A DNA stretch of 64,000 nucleotides from Argentina anserina. Taxonomy: Eukaryota > Streptophyta > Magnoliopsida > Rosales > Rosaceae. The stretch's first letter is position 1; the number at the start of each line of letters is the position of its first letter. Where the stretch lies: NCBI RefSeq assembly GCF_933775445.1, contig NC_065876.1, forward strand, positions 18,290,001 through 18,354,000. Reading direction: 5' to 3'. Positions 34,309 through 46,684 of this stretch are shown here, piece after piece. Position numbers and translations under genes: made by a program. The notes beneath the pieces were generated by a model that saw only the letters and a list, made by a program, of their open reading frames with translations, made no database searches and was not told the origin of the DNA.

Positions 34309-36920
34309 TCACTTGAAGCACTTGGCATCCAAAAGAGGCTCTCCCTCAAAAGGCTCCTGGTCTTCAATCATCTGATTCACACGCTCCTTTTGGTTTTCAT
34401 CTGAGATGTCAACCTTGGTCCACTCAAAGAGCTCCATGTCATAGCACTCATTCATCACAAATTCAGGGATTTCCGGGCCACGGAAGAGCCACAAGCCCTT
34501 CACCTTGAATGGTGGGTTTGCACCAATAATTAGCATCTTCCCAAAAGCATACTTGCGGGCCAGATCCATTCGCTGGAGAAAGCCACCAACCTTGTTCAGT
34601 GTCACATAGGAAACAGTATTCTCATCATTGTACTTGTAATCACAGAACCAAAGAGAATATCCTTCAGGGTCATACATATCCCAGAATCCTGCAATGATTG
34701 ACAATGAAATCACAGGTCAAAATCTACAACTATGAAACAAACAAAAAGTGTCAACTTCTCGCGTTTGCAAAATAATCTCAATAATGAATATCTACTCTGG
34801 TTAAATGACAGATTCCACAGTTATGACTGAACCAATCGATATTGTTATATTTGATGCAGACATGTAAATCTAACATCTCAAACCTTGTTTCTCTTGATCA
34901 TCTATATCATTGAACTGTTACGGGCAGTGCTTCGAGATGATTACCTTTAATTGCCACCTCACGAAAGTTGGTTTTTGTGTTAGAGTAAAGCCTTTTCCAG
35001 TCATCCAATATCATCTTGCTTGGGGGAAGCAGATCAAGAGGATTCTTGGGTTTTGGCTTTGGTGCCTCTTCCTCCTCAGCTTCTGCTTTGGGTTTTGCCG
35101 GCTCCTTCTTGGCTTCTTTCTTAGGCTCCTCCTTAGCCTTGGTTTTAGCAGCTTCTTTGGCAGGGGCAGGCTTCTTTGCGGATTGAACAGCAGGCACAGA
35201 ATCTGTCTGCTTGACCTCACCCAATACCTTTTTGAAGTTTGGTTGATTGACCATTGTCCAGAAGTATCTCTCAACATGAGGAAACTCTGAAGTGAAGCTC
35301 TTAGTCATGACTCCAGTGAAGCCGGTAAACAAATTGCATGTCATAACAATGTCAGCAAGGGTGACAGAATGCCCAACAAGGTATGTACAAGAAGCAAGGT
35401 GAGTGTTCAGGGCAACCAGTGCTCTCTTTAATGCAGAAATTGCAGATTCTTCAGCCTTACAGCAAAAACCAATTAGATGTCAGAAAAAAATTCACAGAAA
35501 TCTTTACGAGAGATGAAGAAAGATAAAGTCAGACAGCCAGCACAGCTAAAATTACAGTAATCATTAACAGGAGATTATCTCTCCTGAATGAATATCAGGT
35601 GACAATTTCAAAGGAACAGATTGATGTATACAAGATGACATATATTGTGCTAATTGTCCCAGCAATTTAAGATCCATATGGGCCTAGGCAGATCATTTAC
35701 GCTATAGATTATTTAAACACAACATTATCCCGATCCTGTAATGCCTTGAACGTCAAACTCAAACAGTAGATGAACATGGGGAGATAAACAATTGCTGATC
35801 AAGATGAAAAGATAAAACCGAGACAACATTTGTATTGACCTTTGATGAGATACAAGTATCAACAAGAAATTCATATGCACCAAAACAGGTATTCCATTAA
35901 CCAAAACCATATACATTGCAAAGGAGAAAGCCAAAACAAAGAACTTCTAATTACGATACTTACAGGAGGAAGATAGAGTCCAAATCCCACTCTTGGATAA
36001 AACCATTTAGCAATGTTAGCATCAATCTCCATGGATCCAAAATCAATCCACTGCTCAATAAGGGCCTGAGGAAGAACGTAATAGTACCAAGGATCATGAG
36101 AATCAGAAGGATATACTCACAAGATTAAGAGTTAAAAAAAACGAGGAGACAAAAAGCCAGCCATATTGAGTTCTTACATAGTCAATTGAAGATGAACCAA
36201 AGAGAGGATTGTCAGCCTTCAAGCGAGTAACTGAAGCAACACAAGTGCCATTAAAATTCCAATACAACAATAGGAATATACACAAAATGCAAAGGAATAG
36301 AGAAGAATCTTACCGTAGCGTGCAATGGCATTGCTCTCAAAGATGGGACCATCAGGTGTCTCCAGCACAGGAACCTAAGAAAAACATCACGACATCTTTA
36401 GCAGACATAATGAAACCGGGCTTGTCCGTTACTATTTGCAAGTCAGATAAAAAAAGAGGATACCTTCCCAATGGGGTTCATCTTGAGAAACTCAGGAGTC
36501 TTGTTGGAGACACCCATCTGAAAGTTGGGTGCAAGTGCAACTTTCACACCCGAATATTCGGCAGCAATGAGAGTCTTGTATGCATTTTTGTTTGTGCTCC
36601 CTGCATGCAAGACCTACAAAGTAGATCAGATTTAAAAAAAAAAAAAAAAAAAAACCCAGATCCCAGACAGCGGCACATAAATAGCGAACAACAATTGCAT
36701 GCATATCATCTAAATAAAGACAAGATCTACAGACAAAATGACTTAAACAACAGTACCCAACCAGAAGACGAAAAAAAAAACACAAATTCAACAACAAAAG
36801 CAGAACTAGAAAAGTAAATCTAACACGGATTGAATTCCCCTATCTTGGAGTTGAAAAGGAGCAACGATAATTTCCTACATCTGAAGATAAGAGAAACGAA
36901 ACGAAACTCACCAGAGCCAT
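34309..36920 (-). CDS. EF1G: Elongation factor 1-gamma (eEF1B gamma subunit)
   Basis: Seven coding exons on - join in frame: 36912-36920, 36464-36613, 36314-36374, 36178-36230, 35964-36065, 34945-35455 and 34309-34688. They give 421 residues, the usual plant length. The first exon codes only Met-Ala-Leu; the next begins VLHAGSTNKNAYKTLIAAEY, so the 9-nt exon is needed. Domains: GST-like N part (to about 82, with FQMGVSNKTPEFLKMNPIGK and ESNAIARYV), GST C part (to about 205), a Lys/Glu/Ala/Pro-rich linker, and the EF1-gamma C-terminal domain (MILDDWKRLYSN, then GFWDMYDPEGYSLWFCDYKY, ending DAKCFK). It is the structural subunit of the guanine-exchange complex that recharges eEF1A. An 84-bp intron in the 5' UTR (36957-37040) is supported by good splice sites, between GA-rich leader segments. 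Confidence 0.96.
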
Positions 36921-36956
36921 GGCTTGAAGGAAAAACGAATCGCCCAGAGATGAGAT

Positions 36957-37040
36957 CTGGCACAAGAAATTTCAGTTATTTGATAGTAGAAGCTAAATTA
37001 GAACAGATCAAGTAAGAGAGAGAGAGAGAGAGAGAGGTAC
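36957..37040 (-). other. 5' UTR intron of the EF1G gene (predicted)
   Basis: On - the donor reads CTCGCAG|GTACCTC and the acceptor TTGTGCCAG|ATCTC. It contains a (CT)n run at about 37015-37036. A second (CT)n run at 37069-37094 lies in the upstream leader exon. Confidence 0.6.
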
Positions 37041-37064
37041 CTGCGAGGAGAGGCGCGAGCGTTC

Positions 37065-37100
<36 letters not shown>

Positions 37101-37140
37101 GTGAAGTGAGAGAGCAAAGAGACGATAAGAAGCACAACGC

Positions 37141-37224
37141 TAGGGTTTTTGTTGCGACTTTGCGACTTCAGTTAGTTCAGTCTTTAATGGGTCCGGCAAT
37201 CCATATGGGTATTGTTTGGGCCCA
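37141..37224 (-). promoter_or_regulatory. Telo-box and site II-type motif of the EF1G promoter
   Basis: On - AAACCCTA lies at 37148-37141 and a palindromic TGGGCCCA at about 37217-37224. Telo-boxes with site II (TGGGCC/T) elements are a known combination in promoters of plant translation genes and proliferating-cell genes. Confidence 0.6.
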
Positions 37225-37840
37225 TGATATATTTCCTAAAGATTAATAGGCCTCCGGACAAGAATTTTATAATTACAATCAAAATTTTGTGAATAGTTCT
37301 AACCCCGGAGACCGATTAATCTTTAGGAAATGTTACTGGGTCAAGTTGGGCTGGTTGGGCTATCGGGTTGTTCTATGTGGCTGCATGTGTGCTTGGATCT
37401 TTCGATCAACACCTGTTTAGAGGGAGATGGGAGGTGTCTATTGTCTGTTAATTGTGTGTGGTTTTTTCAATCTACTAGGAATCAAGAGAGAGAGGAGCGA
37501 AAGTGAGAACGCACGAATTGAGTTGTGATAGCCGCCTTTGATGTTTCTTTTCTGATAGATTGGAGAAGACTGGATTGGAGTTTTTTGATAGATTAAAGGA
37601 GATTTGATTGGGGTGTTGCAGGTTTGTAGTTTTTTTTCTTTTATGTGTATCAGTTTCATGTAGATTTTTTTTTTGCCGGTGGATTGGATTTGTGTTTGGC
37701 TTCTATTGATGTTGTTGTTATATTTTTTGGGTTGAATTGAGGACGTGCGGATTGAGCTGTGAGGTTTTTATTTTGTGTTGTGTTATTACTATAGAGTTTG
37801 TGATTTATTAATAGGAGCACTTTGTGCGACATTCTTAACA
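37225..37840. other. Intergenic DNA, nothing recognised
   Basis: No gene or repeat identified. The right part has several T-rich stretches. Confidence 0.4.
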
Positions 37841-39310
37841 TGTTTTTACCTCAATTTGTACTTTATTTAACCCTTATTGTTGTACTATTGAGTCATTGAG
37901 TCGTAGTAAGAGTTTTGAGCAGTATTGGATGTATTTTTGTGCTTACATGAGTTAAAAACGCATAATTGGTCTAAACTCCTAGTTTGACTAGGAATCCTTG
38001 TTATGTTTTGAAACTAATTATCTCTTACTTATGATTTTATTTTCTTATTTTCATATTTGATTAAAAAGATAATTACAGAAAAAGAGATGGAGCCAAGTCA
38101 TGCAACAATTAAAGATGATCACTTAAAGGCATAAAACATTGTATGTTTTAGGGAATAAAACATGACATGTTTTAGGGATTAAAGTATGACATTTTTTTAG
38201 AATAAAACATGGCACGATTTAAGGGATTAAAACATGGCATTATTATAGGAAGAAAGAAGCAATTCCAAACCCTCCATCTTTCCTCTATATATACATAACT
38301 TCACTTCTCAAATATCATCATTTCTCATTTTCATTCAAGAGCCAAAACACCACCATAAACTTCTCTCACAAATTAGCCAAGCCGTCCACCCCAAAACTAT
38401 CATCATCTCCACCGAGTTTCACTTATTGCAGCCGTATCTCTAAGGTTCCTACAACGTGTGATTCTCGCAACTCATCTCTATGACTTCGTCTATTTGTGTT
38501 AATCTACAATTCTTTGTCTATGAAGATTGTAAGTTGTTGTTGATGTGGAAATATTGGTTTTGTATTTGTTTTATAATTTTCAGATTGTATTTAATACTTT
38601 TTTTAAACTATACCGAATTTATGTTCTTATAATTATTGAAGTTTGTATTTCTATTGTTGTGTTCTAATCATCTTTCTCATACTTTTAGATAATTTTCAGA
38701 TATGTGCATATGAATTTAGTGCTTGGATGTAGTTCTTAAGATTGTGTTTGAGTGCTAGATTCATCAATCATATTGACAGAAATCGAATCATACCCTAAGT
38801 AGGTTCGGTTTGTGTTGATTAAAAGTGGTAAAAATTCTGGAGATTTGCATGTGAAACCATGGTGGGTGACGCCACACATGAAACATGTCTCCAACAAAGA
38901 TTTGGTGTTTTAAATGTAATCTTGTTTGATTTCTACTCTAAGTGTTATTGAATTCGATTACATGCAAATTTAGATTAGGCCATAAGTCAATCTAAATGTT
39001 AATTGAAATCTTGCATGATTACATGATCCCATAAGGCTCTAATTGTATTGGTGTCTAAAAAGTATGTAATTGGTTGCACTAGAATGCATGATAGGTTCAA
39101 ACTTGTAATTATGTGGTGTAATGGTAAATTTGGTTTAAGTTTGTTAAAGAGAAGTCGATCATGTAAATAATAATTTAGGTTTTATTTTAGTAGTTAATAA
39201 TCAATCTCAAACCCCCTCAATTATTTGTTAACACTAAAAGTTTAGAGTTCCCTTCAATTCCCCGGACTGAACGATCCATGCTTATTCTATACTAACAATG
39301 ATGTTTTACA
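37841..39310 (+). repeat. Putative solo LTR of a Gypsy element (Tat/Athila-like)
   Basis: It starts TGTTTTTACC and ends GTTTTACA. It contains a TATA-like CTATATATAC (38282-38291) followed by a C/A-rich leader, as in LTR promoters. The closing part (CAATTCCCCGGACTGAACGATC, then CTATACTAACAATGATG and TTTATTATAGACG just beyond) is a wording I associate with plant Gypsy LTR ends. No primer site, gag or second LTR follows, and no target duplication was fixed. Confidence 0.4.
38130..38255 (+). repeat. Degenerate ~26-bp minisatellite (AAAACATGACATGTTTTAGGG type)
   Basis: About five imperfect units occur: AAAACATTGTATGTTTTAGG, AAAACATGACATGTTTTAGG, a decayed third, AAAACATGGCACGATTTAAGG and AAAACATGGCATTATTATAGG. 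The core ACATGACATGT is palindromic. They lie just upstream of the TATA-like motif of the putative LTR. Confidence 0.7.
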
Positions 39311-40313
39311 GGATTTATTATAGACGTTTTAACCAACGCTCTATCATTTATTAGTGTAGTTATTTGAAAGGAGAACATCATATTATTGTTCTGAGTAGGT
39401 TTTAGGGTTGAAACATCACTTTTACAATGCTACAATCGTTTTCCTTTTCTTTTCTTTGAGGTCGAATTGGCTATTATTTTCAATATTTTGTATGAAAATT
39501 TTCTTTTTTGGCTAATTTAGAGGGAAGAAATGAAGCATGGGAGTAGATGTATTTACTTGACATAATTATGACAACTCGATTGGTGTGACATTATACTATT
39601 TGTTGTAGAGATTATAAGACTGATTATGAATTTTCCTTTGTTTCTCATAATGGATTGCAAGTTCTTCTTGGATATATAAAGGATAAGGATGTAGATAAAG
39701 TATTTTGTCGCCCTTGCATCTTTACTGGATACCATTGTTGAGCTGGAGCTATTACAGGTATCGGAAATTAAACCACTTCTAGACTAATTCTTCAATTTCC
39801 TACTTCGATTTTGTTATTTGGTTGTTGTTATTTGTTTGGCCTTGAAGGATTGTGTGGTTTTATTTACTGTTGTGGGTTTTGTTCTCGATTTGGTGAAGGT
39901 GCATAGGGATGGATCAGTCACACCAAAATGTCATGTCTTTATTAAGAACCAACGGTATGAGTGATAAAATAGTTCATATGTTTTGGTTATTCGAATGAAT
40001 AAATTCAAATATATCCTTACTTTATATGTATAATTCATTGGTAAAAAAATTTCATCTTGCAGCTATACTATATTCAAACTATATGTACATATAGATAAAA
40101 AAAACAAGGGATTTAGTAATATGAAAGCAGTGGCCGCAGGTGGAAGCACTAGAAGAAAGCTAAATTTTTTTAGCGCCTATGAATAAGGATATTCCCGAAA
40201 CTCATAAAGAAAAAAAAAAGCAATGTTGCTGGTCTTCTGACATGTCGCTTCTGCAAGCATAAAAAAAATTCAGTATGAGCAAACATTAGTGTATTAGTAA
40301 ATGTGCTTGAACC
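39311..40313. other. Intergenic DNA, nothing recognised
   Basis: AT-rich, with no supported gene or named repeat. Confidence 0.45.
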
Positions 40314-40952
40314 TAGGGGTGGACTCGGTTCCATCGGTTCGGTTTAAGAGCACTAACCGAAAACCGAAACCGAAAAAAATATCTATTAACTACGGTTTCG
40401 GTTAACCTATAATTCGGTTCAGTTCAGTTTCGGTTAATAACCTATCATTTGTAATAACTTTTCACACTTGACTTAAAACAAAAGTTAAAATCAAAATAAA
40501 GTAGTAAGCTACAAGTTTAATACTTCAAATTAGTAAATAAGTAAACTAGATTGCAATAAGTTAGAAACAACAAATAAAATCAACAAAGTTACGATAGAGT
40601 ATTAACCAAACGTAATATTTAATGGTTAAAGACTGTGAGCAATTAAGTTAAACATTTCGAGACCATTATCATGTAAAATCATGTATATCGTATGTAACTC
40701 TTAGTCAATAAAAACATGATATACACCTATTACTATATTAAATATTAATTATTAAATACATATATGTCGATTCAATTCGGTTCGGTTTGATCGGTTTTTT
40801 ACAGGGACGAAACCGCAAACCGAAACCGAACTATTCAATTTGATGTAAAACTGGAACCGATAGATCGATTTTGTTCGGTTTCGGTTTTTCGATGTTGGTT
40901 CGGCACGGTTTGGTCGGTTTTCGGTTTTTCGGTGTCTAAAAGTCCACCCCTA
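40314..40952. mobile_element. hAT-superfamily MITE with perfect 8-bp target duplication
   Basis: The ends TAGGGGTGGAC and GTCCACCCCTA are perfect inverted repeats. CTTGAACC flanks both sides (40306-40313, 40953-40960). Subterminal regions are packed with CGGTTCGGTT / AACCGAAACCG motifs, as in hAT transposase-binding regions. There is no transposase, so it is non-autonomous. Confidence 0.92.
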
Positions 40953-41462
40953 CTTGAACCCATACATCAATAAATAGGAAAAATTATAAAAATGTATCAT
41001 CTCTCAACTTATATTAGAAAAAAGTCACTACTTATGAATTAATTATAAAAAAGTTATCTAATTTAAGCAGAAATTAGAAAAAAGTCAACAAAGTTAGAAA
41101 AAATCACTTTAAAAATATTTTCTGAACTGTTTTCTCCTTTCTCACTTTTTTTTCCTTCCTTTTTTAATTTTGGCCATAATTTTCCCGTTCGGCGATAGAT
41201 TTTGACGAAATTAGTACCGTTAGAAATATCTCGCTCCCCTCTTTCATTTGATATACTACCCATTCCGAATCGACCAACCGTACAAGGCGCAACAACCATT
41301 ACAAAAGGGTTGCCGCCATCAATGGCGGTGCTCTAAACAATTCCAGTGAAACCGAAGCTCAAGATTCCCTAATCCTAATTATTCTCTTCATTTTGAGCAT
41401 ACTTATACCAATCTCATTTGAATTTTAACAAAATTTCGCATATTTCCACATTTTCTCTCGGC

Positions 41463-42052
41463 ATGTCACACCTACTGTCACAACCACTGTCACATACATT
41501 GTCACACTACCTTTTACACTAACTGTCACACCTAATGTCAGAACTGCTATCACACCTACTGTCACAGAAGTTGTTACACTATCTATTTACACTAACTGTC
41601 ATAACCTCTGTCACATTACCTGTCACAACCACTATCATACTACTTATTACACTAACTGTCACACTCACTGTCACACCTCCTGTCACAACCTCTCTGTCAC
41701 ACACATTGCCCCTGTCACAACCTATGTCACACTACCTGCCATAACCCATGTCAAACCCTTGTCACACTACCTGTCACAATCTCTGTCACAATTTCTATCA
41801 CACTACCTGTCACAACCACTATCACAACCCCTGTCACAACTTCTATCACACTACCTATCGCAACCACTATCACACCCCTTGTCACACTACCTGTCACAAC
41901 ATCTCTCACAACCAATATCACACTACATGCCACAACTCCCATTACAACTCACAACTCCTGTCACAACTCGTATCACACTATATACATGTAACAACCACAG
42001 TCACAGTCACACTTTATGTCACAACATTTTATGTGACTGTTGTGACTAGAAG
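41463..42052 (+). repeat. TGTCACA-based irregular minisatellite, main block
   Basis: Dozens of units of the form CTGTCACAAC, TATCACACTAC or TTGTCACACTAC follow one another with a period of mostly 10-13 bp. It ends in GTGACTGTTGTGAC and a (GAA)n run at 42050-42071. Long frames in all phases arise from the repeat and are not genes. Confidence 0.9.
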
Positions 42053-42173
42053 AAGAAGAAGAAGAAGAAGAAAGACTAGAAATAACGTACCTTTGTTTAT
42101 TATTATTATGTGATCTTGAACTTCTTAAATCAACTCATACAATCCAAATATCGATATTAATGTGATGTATTAC

Positions 42174-42432
42174 ACTGCCTATCATAATAGTTATCACACT
42201 TCTTATCACACTACTTGTCACACTACCTGTCACAATCTCCTTTGAGTTTTAACATAATTTTGCATATTTAGATATTTCTTCTTGGCACACCCGCTGTCAC
42301 ACTACCTATCACAGACGCTGTCACACCTACTGTCATACTTGTTATCACACCCACGGTCACACCCGCTGTCACACTACCTATCACACAAACATTGTTTTGT
42401 GACGGCTAGTGTGATAAGTGGTGTGACGGGTA
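42174..42432 (+). repeat. TGTCACA-based minisatellite, second block
   Basis: The same units resume at 42174-42236 and 42288-42388, then turn into the opposite strand sense (TGTGACGG, GTGTGATAAGTGGTGTGACG) at 42397-42430. Confidence 0.85.
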
Positions 42433-43046
42433 GAAAACTAAAATTGAAGAAACAAAAAAGAAACACAATAAGGTGTGAAAGGGGTTGAAATTTCAATTTC
42501 TGATGGGCACCCAGAGAATGGCTATGGGCACCCACTTTCTCCAAATTACAGATCTGGCCTCTCCAACATGCATTTTTGCGCCGGCAACCTCTTCAAACTC
42601 TTTACATTGCTGTCGTCGTACGTGTGACGTCTGGATGTTGTCGTGCTCAAAGTGGCAGTAATTGATAACCCAACCAGAGATGCTAACCACCAAACAAGGT
42701 AGGCCTCGTGAGGATTAGACTTAGTGTCGAGATCGAATTCGATCGCGATGGGCTTGGGTCGAGCAAGGAGAAGGAGAAGGCTTTCCGACTGCATGGGCAA
42801 TGAAGAAGGAGAAGAATCAGAGCTCCAAGCCTAGTGTAGCGACACCGTCTGCGGTCCTCCTTACCGGTTGCAGGTCAGCTCTTCCGAGAAAGAAAGGGAC
42901 GAAGGTGAGGGGTGGCAATTTTTGTAATTTTTGCGAAAAATAAGGGTAACAGTATAAGATTTTTAATTGAGTGACTAAATTTTAATTTTAAAATCTTGCT
43001 TGATTGTTTTCTAATTTTATGTGTCAAAAGTGATTTTTTTTATAAG

Positions 43047-45433
43047 AAGCCCCCATAAATAAAGTAATAACTGAAACTAAAATAACAGAACTTGATACAC
43101 AAGTAACACAACTGCTAGTTTCCAGATGTATACACATATATGTAGCTGCTGTAAGAATCAGACAAAATCGAAAACAAATACTGTAGCAATATAAATAAAA
43201 CTGAAACTGAAAACAGAATTGAGCTATGATACAATCAATAATTTTTGACAAGGATCGTAAGAAGTCCTTTGTTTTTGTGAAATATAATACAGCCAAGAAG
43301 CAACTTTTAAAAGAGAAACTCTAATGTTCGGTGCAAATCAAAACAATAGATATACATATGAATCTGGGAATTTAAAAAGAAAGATAGTACTAGAGTAATA
43401 CATGAATTGCAAGTAAAATATTTCCAGAGTGAATCTTTGTTCTCAATAATTCATAATTGGAAAAGTGGACTATATTCAGTTGGGAGAGTGTAGGAGGGAA
43501 CTCAGAATATCGTTTGAAAATCGAAAGGACATAGCAGAACCAAATGGAGTTCATTGCAGCAACTAAACTCTAGCTAGTAAAAATCAAAAATCACGCCAAT
43601 CTGACTCCTTTGAGTCTTCGAACCTTTCATAAAGCCATATGAAACTTGGTCTCCGGGATTGATATACTTACTTCATAAAGTCAAGGTATGGGTATTATCT
43701 TTTCATTTCGTTCTTATATTCTCATTAACAACTATTTAGTGTCGTTATGTTAAGGTAATCATTGGTAACATATAGTTAGATGTTGAAATGCTATGAAACA
43801 ACATAGAAAGAGTCATTAGGAAGGTGATGCATGTACACATCGCCACTCCATATCTATAAGTACTACAATTACTATAAGTTTGTAGATTGAATTACTGAGG
43901 GGAAGGAGTAGAGCAATGGAAGGAGAACTACCTATGTCAGTTCTTGTAGGCTCAAAGGAGAACGAGGTTTATGGTTGGAAGTCTTGGTGAAGAGAAATAC
44001 AACTTTGTTGAGGAATGACAGCAAATTTATTGCTAACTGCGAATATGAAATAAATGGATGCATGACAAGGTTGTGATTAATTTGTTTGTCTTTATCCAAA
44101 ATGTCTACCATAGTACAATAGAAGCCATTCTTCCTTGTTTGATTTTATATTTTTAGTACTCAAAGTTTTGAGCACCATGTTCTTTTTTCATTGTCGGGCA
44201 TAAATGGATGAGAGTCTTGAGATAAACTTATGTGCTTGGTACATATATCTTCCACACTTTGCCTTGTGGAGTGATTTTCAGCTGTAATACGTCTACCATG
44301 TCATGTTTGGAAAAAAAGAAGAAGAAACATTTTCAGTTAATTTGATACTGGAACCAAGGCAATTATATAATTGTCGCTAGTTGATTTTAGATCAAAACTA
44401 ATTTATTGTATAATTTGTTGTGATACAAGTAAGATTGTAAAACCTCTCAATGAACATATAAGTGATGTTTAAACCAATTGTTTATAAGTCATGCATGTAT
44501 AAAAAGCAGACATGATCACAAATTATTCTTTGCAACATTAAAAAGTGATAAATAATTTAGAATTCAATCCGGAAGTTATTTGAAAGTCAGAGATATCATT
44601 TTCCAGGCACTGAGGATTATGTAACATATACTGTATATATTGTAATTATTTTTCTCATTTCTATGCTAACCAAGTTGAGGATTATGTATTGCAAGTTTTT
44701 TGTTTGCTTCTCTTAGTTCTATATATCAACACTACTATAACTGAGGCCCTTATTTGGTGTCAACAACTTCACCAATAAATTGAAATTCCAATAATGCCCA
44801 TGGAAGATAAATTTCTTATTTTTTTCATGATAGATCAATAATGGTTAATACAGTAAAAATGCAAACAAGTGGAAATAAATGAAATGAAATTAAAAGAAGA
44901 TATTATGTAAAAGAAATCACTACCTGAGCAATGGGAAGTTAGAAAGTCTAAATCATGTTGATAAACCAACTACATTATTTGTTTGAAATGGATTGTGTGC
45001 CCTGGACGCACCTGTGTTCGGATCTTGCGTCCGACACAGCTGCTCTTTTTTTTTTTTGGAATTGGTTATGGTTCTTGATAGGTCGTTTGCGAACCTTTCA
45101 GTTGTCACTCTTGGTGTTTCTCGATCTCTTTGGTTACGATTACAGTTACGGTTACTCCCCTTTTTACACTGCTTTTGTGACATATGCATTGCAGTGATGC
45201 CTTAGTCCATCAAGTCACACGGTTATCCGGTTACTTTTACTCCTTGATGCGTCTGTGCATCTAGTTACGAGTGGTTGCTCTTTCAGTTACCTTAGATGCA
45301 ATTATGCATCTGGTTATATTTTCTTGTTTTTTTCGATACTTTTGCATTGTGCCATGTTCTCTTTAATTAATTAATATAATTTCATCATTGTTTCAAAAAA
45401 AAAATTTGATTACGTGAAGTCCGTGCAAATATA
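43047..45433. other. Intergenic DNA with one UGD-flank duplicate and a possible LINE tail
   Basis: 44513-44615 is similar to 56620-56715, downstream of the UGD gene (shared TCCGGAAGTTATTTG). 44990-45405 ends in TTTCATCATTGTTTC plus an A run, which resembles the 3' end of a LINE. No gene recognised. Confidence 0.4.
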
Positions 45434-46684
45434 GGCTGTGTTTGGTAATGCTTTTCACATCAGTGATTATAAGTGAAGCTGCAATCTTGCATTTGGTAAC
45501 TCAACTTATCATCTCCGGCTTGAAGAAGCCATGGCTTTTTCCATAAAAAAGGAGAAGTAGGTTCTCCCTTCCTTCTAAAAGGCAGAAGCTCAAGCATTAC
45601 TGTAGTGGAGGTTACTATAGTTTAATGAAACTTTCGTAGTCCCGATGGGTACCCTCATCTCCTTCAACAAATTACGTTGAATTGCCACATAAACCCTTCA
45701 AGTCTCTCTCACCCAAGCGCCGCTCTCACATGTTCGTCAATCCCTCTATCTCTCTTTCTCACTGAACATCTCAACCCCCTCCCTTTTGTTCATCAAGCAA
45801 TATCGATCTAACATCAAGGATCCAAGAATCAGCAACTAAGCAACATATATTTGATTCTGGGTAAGTCTATTAACAATTTCAGTTTCAGATTTCTCCAAAT
45901 TTTGTTGTTAATATGGTTTCAAATATATTCTGGGTGGCTCCAATTTGGTTTATTATTTGTTTCAGATCATGGTTCAAATCTCATACCTGGTTGTGTTTGA
46001 TTAATCTGAAACCCGAGCGGGTCATCGCTTACTTGTCCCTCTAAAGTCAGTCAGAGACACCCCAAGCCTCTTATTCTTGAAGGTTAGTTTCCGGTTTATC
46101 CAATTTCAATTTCTCTGCTTGATTTTTGTGGTCTGTGGCGATGCTCATCCTTTCGATGATGGTCAAATTAGGATCTGAGCTTCGTGTTTTGCATGAGATT
46201 GAATTGATTTTATATTTCTAGATTTGATTGGGTGTTTGACCTTCTGCAGTTTCTGGGTTTGCATTTATGACTGAATTTGTTTATGTTAATGTTATGGATT
46301 GTGTCGAAAATTGCATGGTTGATTCTGATTTTCTGTGTTGATGATTTGCCACTGTCAGAAGTGATAAATGGTGTCAAGGAACGACTGTTTTATACTAATA
46401 GCTTTGAAATGATGTTCCTGTTTGTTTGTACTCTACAATGAAATAATGGTACAAAGTAGGAATTAGAAGAATAAGTTTCAATTATACTAAAACACCAATG
46501 TGGTCTGCTTAAAAAGAAACTAAATATGGACTTTACAAGATTTCAAGAAGGGACTATGAATTGAAAGACAGTAAGCTAGAACAATATAACCACACTTGCA
46601 GTTGTTCTAGCAACTAGAGCCTCTTTAAATCATCCCTTTTTGCTATGTTAATATCATTTTAACTACCACCCTCACTTTAATTAA

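Larger units (their letters stand above)
40984..43046. mobile_element. Possible Mutator-like non-autonomous element enclosing a minisatellite
   Basis: The left flank (TTATAAAAATGTATCATC, then TTAGAAAAAAGTCA) and the reverse complement of the right flank (TTATAAAAAAAATCAC, then TTAGAAAACAATCA) look like long, decayed terminal inverted repeats. The interior has the TGTCAC array plus a GC-richer block at 42540-42910. No transposase and no certain target duplication, so this is tentative. Confidence 0.25.

Noticed and set aside
36209..36817. A 202-residue frame on + at the eEF1B-gamma locus
   Set aside because: It runs antisense across exons and introns of a well-supported gene and has no family resemblance.
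41535..42113. Several long overlapping reading frames on both strands
   Set aside because: They are by-products of the TGTCACA repeat, which lacks stops in several phases. The predicted peptides are low-complexity Ser/His/Leu/Thr repeats without family resemblance.
41463..42432. CRISPR-like look of short repeats with variable intervals
   Set aside because: There are no unique spacers of constant length and no cas genes, and the context is a plant nuclear genome. It is an irregular minisatellite.
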